Positions 11,401-21,800 of a DNA stretch of 64,000 nucleotides are shown one piece after another. The translations under genes were made by a program, and so were the position numbers. This DNA comes from Pristionchus mayeri. Lineage: Eukaryota; Nematoda; Chromadorea; Rhabditida; Neodiplogasteridae. Each line of letters starts with the position of its first letter. Positions within the stretch are counted from its first letter, which is position 1. The notes beneath the pieces are model-generated. The model was not told where the DNA came from. It saw only the letters and a program-made list of their open reading frames with translations, and did no database searches. The stretch is taken from NCBI GenBank assembly GCA_036245805.1, contig BTRK01000005.1:25151474-25215473 (forward strand), in the 5' to 3' direction.

Positions 11401-12633
11401 CAGAGGTCAATTTTGCTCACTCTATCACCGTTTTCGAGAAATCGGCCCTTGAAGTAGGTGATGCCGAATTGCGACCCGGTCTAGGAAGCTCCAAAATGAA
11501 GTCTGAACAATAAGACTTCGAGGGTCACTCAGGCATGCCTTAGGATGGCCAAAACCAGTTAGAATCAATTTCACCATTCCCACGCCCAGCTCGATTCTCT
11601 CATGAGAGGCGTGATATAACAATAGCTTGAAAACTATGGGCGCTAATGAGCGTTCGTCGAGTTATAAGTACTAAAATATCGATAAAATCGACAGTGAAAA
11701 CACACAAAAATTGAACAATTAAGAAAACTCGAGTGCAACACAATACTAAAAAAATGTGAATAGTTGAGTAACGCTATAATTCGTCAAAATAAAGTAAAAT
11801 TTCGTATAATTTCGACAGAAATAATTCTTCGAAGATCTGCTGCATGCATGTTCGGTCGAATATTCTAGACGTTTGAAAGAATTTGTGAGTTTAATTCTAT
11901 ACCAGTGATCATAAGTCGAGCAATACTACAGCTCACACTTGGAAATTACGGGCGCTGGAATACGTATTGTGATTTACAAATACCAAAATTAAAAATAAAT
12001 AGAGGTTTCGAAAATCGATTTTTTTGAAATGCACCGAATTTAAGTTTTCAGCGTTTCATCTTATCATATATGTCTTTAAATATCCTGAGCTATGTCTGCT
12101 TTATCGAAATCCATAACGGATCAACCACATAGCCATTTTTAATACTCAGATCCGAAATGGTACCACCTTCAAAACAAAATCCCCAGACTTTGACAAAGTG
12201 GGAGAGCTCAATTGTGGGTTATGTAGTTGCAGACATGAGTGGTTAACAATGTCTATATAAAACCTATTGGCGCTGGCTCGAAATGTGAAAATTATTAAGA
12301 AAAAACGAATTTTTTTCACAAAAAATATTTTTGAAATGAAACTCAATTTAAAAAAAAAAACAGTTTTTTTGTAGTTTCAAAGTACCCCCAGATTAATAAG
12401 AATAATAAATTGAGTCCATCTTCTACCGTGTTGAAGATTCATTTTTCGACTTTTTGGCCGTGTAGGCCGACTTTCTCCTTGTACTTAGGCGCTGGCAACA
12501 AATATGGTATGTTTTGTGCAATGCGGGGCCAAGACCCTCTAAACACCCAAGTATGGGCATTCGGGGCTCGTTGCTAGAGAACGTGTCCGGGGGATGTCCG
12601 ATATGGTCGAGTCTTACGGAGCGGGTCTCTTAA
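8489..12633. mobile_element. 4.1-kb nested foldback with 1.5-kb arms
   Basis: Left arm about 8489-9971 recurs in reverse complement at about 11140-12633 with only a few percent differences. Outer ends: GAGACCCGCTCTGTAAGACT on the left, and AGTCTTACGGAGCGGGTCTC on the right strand as printed. Inside each arm is the sequence TCACGCCTCTCATGAGAGAA (9500 on the plus strand, 11612 on the minus), which elsewhere is an element end, so the arms themselves are composite. The centre contains a 260-bp direct copy of arm-edge sequence (about 9985-10247 against 11073-11320) and a second complete foldback. No transposase frame was seen. Confidence 0.92.
10243..10990. mobile_element. Inner foldback with tRNA-like heads in both arms
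   Basis: Arms about 10243-10600 and 10640-10990 are inverted copies. Each arm holds a tRNA-like segment: plus strand 10363-10436 and minus strand 10868-10792. These have an A-box-like GGTAGCGCAGTGGTTGTGAG and a B-box-like AGTTCAAACCCCGA. Both heads point towards the centre, so pol III transcription from either would enter the opposing arm. It sits in the centre of the 4.1-kb foldback. Its likely origin is two copies of a tRNA-derived SINE in head-out inverted orientation. Confidence 0.85.
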
Positions 12634-13485
12634 TGCGTCATATAACATAGTGGTGATGTGATATCAGATCTTGAAAGTGCTCACTCTGTGGAGTTTAATG
12701 GTCAAGGTCCGAGGTCTGAGCGACCACTTTGAAGCGATATATAGCCAAAAAAAGATTATTGCATAATATTGCATAATGATGATGTAATACCAAATGTTTT
12801 TTTGCTCTTGAATCAAATATGTTTCAATCAATTTCGCACAGTGACAAAGGAACCGCTCGGCGAGGCGGCCATTATGAAAAAATGAACCGAATATTCGACT
12901 ATGTAGAAAACGAATAGTCGTTTTCAAATAATAGCAATTATCACGGGTCTCCTGTAAAAACGTAGGAAAATGAGACCCTTTGTCGACAAAAAATATTTTT
13001 GTTCTCCGATTTCTTTGTAACTAGTAATATTGGGGGGCGGACAATCCGGCAAAGGATCGCCCTTCGCTGGAGATTCGAGCTAGCCACTTGGGCTTTGTTT
13101 CATTGTAACCAGTATGTGCTACCCTACATTTGTATATATAATTCTTGTTACCAAGTGATCTTGAGTTTCACTCGATATCTATGTATAGGGGTTCATGGTC
13201 CGAAATTGAGAATTTGAGTGGAAAATCATGGTTAGATGAACACCAAATATTGTAATCAATTCATATTACAGTATTCCAGTAACAACTGTTTTGAACCCAA
13301 GTTCAATTCTTACTGTTCTTTGCTGATTTTTTGTCAATTTGCATTGTCTCTGACATGCTGATGATTGCGATCGACGAAGCGTAAATACACGTCTCCTCTT
13401 TGCATGTGTAATGCAATCCACTTTGCATCCAGTGATATCGGTTAACAAGATATGGTAATGGAATGCAAACGAGTGTTCTTCATAG
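12634..13485. other. Non-coding stretch with half of a foldback MITE
   Basis: About 13022-13215 (GGGGGGCGGACAATCC at its left end, then TTGTTTCATTGTAACCAGTA and GTGATCTTGAGTTTC) resembles the MITE arms at 31719 and 62085. It appears here without its inverted partner. The remainder is AT-rich with no recognised feature. A long minus-strand open frame (13266-13700) overlaps the better-supported plus-strand exon and is not called. Confidence 0.6.
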
Positions 13486-13858
13486 ATGGTTCCTCCCATC
13501 TTATTCTCCATCATTCTTCTCGATCGGTTCAACGCGATGCTCAAATTCGCTCGTGAAGTAGATTCTACTCCGCACCATCTCCATCCACTCATTTCCAAGC
13601 TGTTCCCTTCGCACTCCATGGTAAAGTCTCCTTCCTTCCCAGATTTACCCCTCCGCCCCCCTCCCCATTTCAGAGAAATGACTTGATTGGACAACGGCAA
13701 TTAGAGACTCTGAATGACAAACTTGCTGAGGTAAGGTTGGAGGAATATAGGCAAAGAGGTTGTTCATCGCTTAGGTTGTTCATGAAATGGAGCAACGAGC
13801 GATGGAGAAGAGAGTTCGATCAAAGAAGAGCGTCCTCAAAGTGAATGAATTGGCCTAG
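13486..13858 (+). CDS. Unrecognised small protein, three exons
   Basis: Exons 13486-13620, 13674-13730 and 13775-13858 join in phase 0 through two short introns (53 and 44 nt, ATG|GTAAAG...TTTCAG and GAG|GTAAGG...CTTAG). The result is a 91-residue product ending in NELA-stop. The ATG lies directly after an AG (TTCATAG|ATG), as at msh-2. Residues 1-45 look hydrophobic to amphipathic (LLDRFNAMLKFAREVD); residues 46-91 are charged and helix-prone (RQLETLNDKLAEVVHEMEQR), likely a short coiled coil with a basic end. I recognise no family. Alternatively this is the 3' end of a longer gene whose earlier exons lie left of the 4.1-kb foldback. It converges on msh-2. Confidence 0.45.
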
Positions 13859-14927
13859 TCGAAGCCTGCTGTTAAGACGGTTCCTCTTTGTCTTGCACTT
13901 CTCTTGTACCAAATGATATCGTTCAGATTGTCGCTCTGACTACAGTACCCGTTGGAGGATCTGTGATGTCCCTTCGAGACGAGAAAGGTCACGAAAGCGT
14001 TTTTAATTGGATATTCTCGGTACGGCACACAATAGGGCATAATTGTCGAAGGAACCGTTGAGATCGCAATTGGTACGTGCCTCTAGATCTCCTTTCTCTC
14101 TACTTCCTCCTCCTTCAATGCGAGAAATCGTGAAGAATAATCCTGAGATTGTTGCTCGATTCCCCAGAAGACATCCACCTACCAGAAGAAACATTAATTC
14201 AATGGAAGACGATTAGTAATCTCTTCCAAATCCATCCTAATATGATAAAGCATGTGTAGCTAATGAGTAGAGTGATGTGGAGTGGGAGAGGAAGAGATAA
14301 GAGAGAGGGAAGGTTAGGACAGAGGGAAGGTAGAGTGACAGAGGATGCAGTGATAGGTGATAGATGGGGATGGGGGGGGGAGGAGGAGTGGAGGAAGACG
14401 GGAGAGACGAGTCACATCCTCTTCTCTCATGGGAGGTCGAGTGTGAGGATACGATTGAATCTGATGAATGATTAATCAGACTACTCCATTGATTCTCGGA
14501 TACTCAGTCTAACTTCTTCTCCATGTCATCGAGTCTGCACTATGAACGGAGACTGTCTATCACCATTTTTACCCGGGCCCGACCACTCATGCACCAATTA
14601 ATTTTCGACTTCTAGAGGCACGTACCAATTCCCAACGGTTCCTTCGACAACAATGCCCTATGCTGTACCGTATGAGAATGTCCAATCAAAACGATTTACT
14701 ATCTACACCACACCTTGTACAGCTTCACTTCCACTTGTGTTCTCCACTCACAATAATGACAAGAGAGGCTCGAATGATAAGTATGGAGTCCAATTTATTC
14801 ATTGACAGAATGCTAACAAAATTAAAACTTGCGAGAAGAATAAAGCTTGTTTTGAGAAAGAATGGGATTGTCACAGGGAAAAAAAGCGAGGTATATTATG
14901 AGAGATGAGAGATTATCAAGCGAGTAT
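13859..14927. other. Intergenic region between convergent genes, with an inverted repeat
   Basis: About 13996-14090 and 14608-14700 are imperfect inverted copies (about 85 bp, shared core GTCGAAGGAACCGTTG...TTGGTACGTGCCTC). Both copies remain open in a similar frame giving PSTxMPYxVPY. Between them is a purine-rich stretch (14264-14420). No other feature was seen. Confidence 0.5.
14794..14799 (-). terminator. Candidate msh-2 polyadenylation signal
   Basis: AATAAA on the minus strand, about 130 nt beyond the msh-2 stop codon. It is the nearest canonical hexamer seen downstream. No cleavage-site evidence is available. Confidence 0.35.
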
Positions 14928-15812
14928 CTAGAATGTGGTGCACCTTTTGATCACGTCTCTAAGACAATCATCACTTGTCTGCTGAGAACTCGCCACTTCC
15001 ACAATACTTCGCTTCTCCTCTCTTTTCAACTTTTCAATCCTCTCCAATCGCTCGAATTCCTGATGTCCCATTGCGAGTGTCTCTTCATCCATTCCCACCT
15101 CAAATAGTCTCCTCTCCCTTCATTCCGCCTCCCATCTAGGCATGTCCAAACCATATTCCATATATCAGAATGATCTAATTTGTTATGAGAAATATCGGAA
15201 TTCGCAGCTCATATTCGATATTATCGGCAAATTATTAAAATCTTTTCTGAAACATATGATATTTTTCTCAATCGAAACAAAAGGCGACCGGTTCCGATAT
15301 ATCGGGATGCAAGGGATGAGAGGAAAATATCGCTAAAATATCGATATCGTTTGCACAAGTCTACTCCCCTCATACCATTCTTGCCACATTTAATCCCAGT
15401 GACATCGAAGTCGACATCGAATCAGCTACTCCCCTTTCCTGCACTTCCGCTTTGTACAGAAGTGTGAGTGTGTCTTGGGCCAACACCTTAATTCATAGAG
15501 TATTCCTCCCCCCCCCCCCTCCCCCACTTACCTTCATATGAATAGACCGCACTCTGGGGGGATCATTCATCTGAGCCAATTCAGTGAAATGAGTGGCGAC
15601 CAGAAGTCTGCATCCGACACTCCAATTGATTCTTTCCCCTCTCCTCCACCATCTCATTCCTCACTTGTTGATCAACTCAGCCGTGATTCCCCAAGCAAGG
15701 CCGAATCCATCAAAGGTAGACGTCCCTCGACCAATCTACATCCACATTCTCACCTCCCTCTTCCCCATCCACTCACCTCATCCACGACCACAAGCGAATC
15801 CCGAGTTGCCGA
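14928..15812 (-). other. msh-2 exons 20-24: Walker B to carboxyl terminus
   Basis: Exons 15812-15777, 15735-15665, 15619-15532, 15486-15376 and 15098-14928. Walker B SLVVVDE, then GRGTSTFDGFGLAWGI, then VATHFTELAQM (H-loop), DTLTLLYKAEV, LGLNVARM and a charged helical tail (HQEFERLERIEKLKREEKR) ending RCTTF-stop. The acceptor at 15619 (TTGGAG|T) was preferred over the CAG at 15608 because it restores exact MSH2 spacing before ATHF. GVADSMSTSM replaces the usual GVCDQ-FGI, the most divergent part of an otherwise intact ATPase. The last intron (15099-15375, 277 nt) is rich in ATATCG motifs. Confidence 0.93.
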
Positions 15813-18800
15813 CTGCAAATCAACTAATTCGTACGTGGTGTTGATACAGTATCGACCATAAGTATTCGTCCAAAATTTCAGAGCCCTATTTTTTGAACCA
15901 CACTCCCAATCAAACTGCAATTTGAACTGTAGATAGAAAATTCATCGATATATCGTGTGAACTTGTGAAAACCTCAAATCACGCCTGTCACGAGAGAATC
16001 GATCTGGGAGTGGTAACAGCAAAATTTTTCTCATCATTTTTGATCACCCCTAGGTATGCCCTAACACCACCCGAAGTCATTTTGTTTTGAGATCATTCTT
16101 AAGGCCACTACCTCGGGTACCTAACCTGAGACCCTAACTTTAACCGCGTATAACTCGTTTCTAAATCGCTTTTGAGGGTAACCTCCCTCTGAGGAAATCA
16201 TGAATGCTCTTTAGAACTGAGATACAGTTAAGGTAGGTTAAGTCAAAAGTGTACGAAAAGATTCCATAGAGTTTTGGATATGTGATAGCCTGCGTCGTGC
16301 TCTTTCGAATAAGGTATTTGCGGTTCTGAAAAGAGGGGGACCCAAGATACGTTTTGGCCATTAAAGATGTTTTGTTGATTTGAAGTAACTTCATTTCATC
16401 TCTCATCGCGCGCAATATATGAGAGATCATTGAAAATGAAGAGATCATTGTCCCTCACACCGATCCATTCGGCGCGCGCAACCAAGAATGATCGGTCTCT
16501 CTTTTTATATTATGTTGAAAAATATCTTCAAATCAACTAAACATCTTCTAAGGACCAAAACGTAACTTGGGTCCTCTCTTTTCCGAACCGCAAATACGCG
16601 CGACACGTAAGATTCGAATAGAATTGTGAAGGACCTGGCACATTTTTTGACCCCCGCTTCTAAAATCGTTTTTCGACAGCCCCTAGGGTCCCTCACAAGA
16701 TTCCGTCGAACTTTGTTGCAAATATTCACTTTCAACCATTTGAGACGACGTCAAACTTGTGTTGACAAGGGATGGGCATACCCTAATTACGAGATTGAGA
16801 TACGAGCTATATGCCATTTTAAAGAGCATGAAAAGTTATCCCGATTCAGCCCTTAAAACACGATTTCTGAGAAAACCAAAAATAAATTGGCACTGGCCGA
16901 AAATTCGAATTCCTCCTAACTTCGCCAATGGGCAGTACTCACTGAGTGAAACATATGACCATCGCCAGAAATTTGATCCGCGCCCGCGCGCGCGGCGGCG
17001 CGGGTGGTGAAGAAATTACAGTAATTCTTGAAATTTTTTATATCGATTCCAATGACTGCGGCGGTAGGGGGAATGAGTCGGCGGTCAAATTCTAAGACTT
17101 TTTTACTCCGGTGACTTTTTCGATCAGATTCGATATAACGCCGGAAATCGATATAATCATTTTTACTGCCGTCATTTATGCAATTCCCCGAAAATTTTTC
17201 AAGAACCTCCACGCTTTTTATTGTCGTTTCCGCTTCTACATCCACTTATACATATTTCAGTAGAATATTAAAAAATTTTAAAAATATAGTGTTCGATAAA
17301 AAAACGGAAATAGGTCACCAACTTGAATTATGGTGTAAAAATTACGGTAACCGCTTTGTCCTAAATTGGTTACTTTTCAATAAAAAAGATCAGATTGTGT
17401 AACGGAGGTGCCGCGGATGTCAAATAGTTAATGAGGAGGCAGAATTCAAGTAATTTAATGGTAAATTCGTGAATTCGGAAAAAGCGATTACCGTAATTTT
17501 TACACCATAATTCAAGTTAGTGACCAATTTCCGTTTTTTTATCGAACACTATATGTTTTTAAAAATTATAATATTCTACTGAAATATGTATTAGTGCATG
17601 TGGAAGCGGAAACGACAATAGAAAGTGTGGAGGTTCTTGAAAAATTTTCGGGGAATTGCATAAATGTCGGCAGTAAAAATGATTATATCGATTTCCGGCG
17701 TTAGATCGAATCTGATCGAAAAAGTCACCGAAGTAAACAAGTCGTATAATTTGACCGCCGACTCATTCCCCCTACCGCCGCAGTCAATGGAATCCATATA
17801 AAAATTTTCAAGGATTACTGTAAATTCATTCAATATCCGCGCTGCCGCGCGCGCGGGCGCGGATCAAATTTCTGGCGATGGTAATATGTTTCCCTCAATG
17901 AGTACTGCCCATTGGCGAAGTTAGGAGGAATTCGAATTTTCGGCCAGTGCCAAGTCGCAGAAGAAATATGTTGATTTTCTCAGATGGTGTGTTTTAAAAT
18001 CCTGCTAATATTACTAGTGGCCGGTGTTATGACGTTAGTTGCACTTTTCCTCTTTAACACGCAATCTAGCGCTCGTCTTACCGTGGGAGTCATCATCCAA
18101 TTCATGCTCCCTCGTGTCCATGGGAGCGTGGTGTGGTGGATAAGGGTATAGGCTAGGTAACCGATGCCTACCTTTTGTCCAGTTCGAATCCATCTCTATG
18201 CAATATTATTTTGCATATTTTGTTTTGCGTTAATATTACGAATAATTGTATACATGCCACAACACGACGATTTTATGAGTCAATAGAATAGTTTGCATAG
18301 CTGCATAGGTGAAAATTTGCAAACCATGTTATTCTTGTGAAATAAAGAAATGACTATTCGTTGAAGTTTCAAGAAAAGTCGCAGGGATGTGTTTATGACC
18401 TTGAAAAGTTACCAAACAACAGAAAAAAAATGTGCAAAATAATATTGCATCGAGATGGATTCGAACTGGACAAAAGGTAGACATCGGTTACATAGCCTAT
18501 GCCCTTATCCATTACACCACGCTCCCATGGACACGAAAGAGCATGAATTGGATGATGACTCCAGCGGTAAGGCGAGCGCTCGATTGCGTGTTAAAGAGGA
18601 AAAGTGCAACTAACGTCATAACACCGGCCGCAAGTAATATTAGCAGGATTTTAAGAGCTGAATCACCATAACTTTTCATGCTCTATTCCTCTCTCTATTC
18701 TATTAGATATATCCCTATATAACGCTGAATCTCGGAATTTGTCAACTCTCTCGATGTCACACGAAATTCAGAGGACAGAGAAAGAGAAATAAAGTGAGCA

Positions 18801-21800
18801 AAAGACGAACTGTCACCGAGCGGGATCGAACCCACGACCCAAGGAACGAGAGTCGAACGTCCTAAACACTTGGCTACGAGGCCACTTGGGCGGGGAACGA
18901 TGGATGAGGGATATAGAGAGAGGGTAGCGCGTTCTCAGAGTGTATTAGAGAGTAACGAACAAACGTTTATGGACACGTTTGATCGGGTAAGCTGGGACTC
19001 GAACTCACTGATAAGGGATCAAATCTACTGCGATTTGTGATAACCGTTAGTGCTCTATCGAGAGCAAGGTGGGAAGCGAGGGAAACGTCAGTTTGCTTTC
19101 CGGGAAACACTAATTAGTGAGTAATTAGTAGGAATTAGTGATAAGGATCGACTGATAAGGGTGATAACGGGTGATCTATCGAATGGAAGTTAATTTTCGC
19201 TTATGTTCTATCTCGAATAAGGTGGACAGTGATGGATACGTCAGTTTGCTTTAGTGAAAACTCTAAATAGGGCGTAATTAGCGGTAATTAGTGATATGGT
19301 TTCCGCTGGTAAGTGGGTGATAACGGTGGAATTGTCGATGGGAAGTTGGAAAACGAGGGAACCGTGATTCTCACTACCGTGAACTATCCTCTACGAAGTA
19401 CCTGGTTCACATGAAAGTTGGTTAATTGGGAACCTGGTTCACGGTGAACCTGGTTTACAGAGAACCTGGTTCACATGAAAGTTGGTTAATTGGGAACCTG
19501 GTTTACAGAGAACCTGGTTCACATGAAAGTTGGTTAATTGGGAACCTGGTTCACGGAGAACCTGGTTTACAGAGAACCTGGTTCACATGAAAGTTGGTTA
19601 ATTGGGAACCTGGTTCACGGAGAACCTGGTTTACAGAGAACCTGGTTCACATGAAAGTTGGTTAATAGGGAACCTGGTTCACGGGGAACCTGGTTTACAG
19701 AGAACCTGGTTCACATGAAAGTTGGTTAATTGGGAACCTGGCTCACGGGGAACCTCGTTTACAGAGAACATGGTTCACGGGGAACCTGGTTTACAGAGAA
19801 CCTGGTTCACATGAAAGTTGGTTAATTAGGAATGTGGTTCACGGTGAACCTGGCTCACGGGGAACCTGGTTTACAGAGAACCTGGTTCACATGAAAGTTG
19901 GTTAATTGGGAACCTGGTTCACGGAGAACCTGGTTTACAGAGAACCTGGTTCACATGAAAGTTGGTTAATAGGGAACCTGGTTCACGGGGAACCTGGTTT
20001 ACAGAGAACCTGGTTCACATGAAAGTTGGTTAATTGGGAACCTGGCTCACGGGGAACCTCGTTTACAGAGAACATGGTTCACGGGGAACCTGGTTTACAG
20101 AGAACCTGGTTCACATGAAAGTTGGTTAATTAGGAATGTGGTTCACGGTGAACCTGGCTCACGGGGAACCTGGTTTACAGAGAACCTGGTTCACATGAAA
20201 GTTGGTTAATTGGGAACCTGGCTCACGGGGAACCTGGTTTACAGAGAACCTGGTTCACATGAAAGTTGGTTAATTGGGAACCTGGTTCACGGGGAACCTG
20301 GTTTACAGAGAACCTGGTTCACATGAAAGTTGGTTAATAGGGAACATGGTTCACGGTGAACCTGGCTCACGGGGAACGTGGTTTACAGAGAACCTGGTTC
20401 ACAGGGAAATTGTTAATTGGGAACCTGGTTCACGGGGAACCTCGTTTACAGAGAACATGGTTCACGGGGAACCTGGTTTACAGAGAACCTGGTTCACATG
20501 AAAGTTGGTTAATTAGGAATGTGGTTCACGGTGAACCTGGCTCACGGGGAACCTGGTTTACAGAGAACCTGGTTCACATGAAAGTTGGTTAATTGGGAAC
20601 CTGGCTCACGGGGAACCTGGTTTACAGAGAACCTGGTTCACATGAAAGTTGGTTAATTGGGAACCTGGTTCACGGTGAACCTGGCTCACGGGGAACGTGG
20701 TTTACAGAGAACCTGGTTCACAGGGAAATTGTTAATTGGGAACCTGGTTCACGGGGAACCTCGTTTACAGAGAACATGTTTCACGGGGAACCTGGTTTAC
20801 AGAGAACCTGGTTCACATGAAAGTTGGTTAATTAGGAATGTGGTTCACGGTGAACCTGGCTCACGGGGAACCTGGTTTACAGAGAACCTGGTTCACGGGG
20901 AACCTGGTTCACATGAAAGTTGGTTAATTGGGAATGTGGTTCACGGTGAACCTGGCTCACGGGGAACCTGGTTTACAGAGAACCTGGTTCACAGGGAAAT
21001 TGTTAATTAGGAACCTGGTTCACGGGGAACCTGGTTTACAGAGAACCTGGTTCACAGGGAACCTGGTTCACAGGGAAATTGGTTTATTGGGAACCTGGCT
21101 CACGGGGAAGTTGGTTCATTGGAAACCTGGTTCACTTGGATGTTGGTTCAATGAGACGAGATAATTAGCAATCAGGGAGTTTAGATGTGACTGGGCTCTG
21201 AGATCTTCATAAAGAAAGCTTGGATATGTTCCCGGAATTTGCGATCACATTCTTAAGAACTTAGATCAAGATCATTAGTAAGTAATGGGTTTAGATGTAA
21301 CTGGGCTCTGAGATCTTCGGAAAGAAAGCTTGGGTTTCGTCATTTATCCATCTCTCTCTTTGAAACTTATATCTTAAAAACTTACTAAACTACGAATCTT
21401 AAAAACTTAGTCAACTAGTAAAATTGCTCATATCTCAATCTCGTAATAAGGGTATGCCCATCCCTTGTGAGGCTGAAATGGACCGACTTTCAAGTCAGGC
21501 AATTCGATATTCAGTCGTTCGATTTGGCTAAAAAATGGATTATATACCCCAAATTTCAAGGAGAATAATCCTAGGTGGTTGACGAATTGATATAGTTAAT
21601 AGCATTTTCGTAAATCGATTAATATAATTCATAATCACCACATTTTCTGGGACGAAAAAAATGTTTCAACCATTTGAGACGACGCCAAACTTGTGTTGAC
21701 AAGGGATGGGCATACCCTTATTACGAGATTGAGATATGAGCTATATGCCATTTTAAAGAGCATGAAAAGTTATCCCGATTCAGCTCTTAAAATCCTGCTA

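Noticed and set aside
13266..13700. 144-codon minus-strand open frame
   Set aside because: It overlaps the better plus-strand exons with splice signals, has no family resemblance, and its left part is AT-rich non-coding sequence.
15608..15619. CAG acceptor at 15608 for msh-2 exon 22
   Set aside because: It would delete four residues just before the ATHF motif; the GAG acceptor at 15620 keeps exact MSH2 spacing and phase.
15593..15844. Plus-strand frames of 83-107 codons opposite msh-2
   Set aside because: They are antisense shadows of msh-2 exons 20-22, which are fixed by Walker B and ATHF motifs.
18810..18885. Possible functional tRNA gene
   Set aside because: The D and T arms look good in the copy at 22602 but the acceptor stem does not pair, and both copies lie in a segmental repeat.
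20274..21164. Several open frames of 75-117 codons rich in GTWFT/NLVH repeats
   Set aside because: They are translations of a 16-bp minisatellite without stop codons; the frames overlap one another and have no gene structure.
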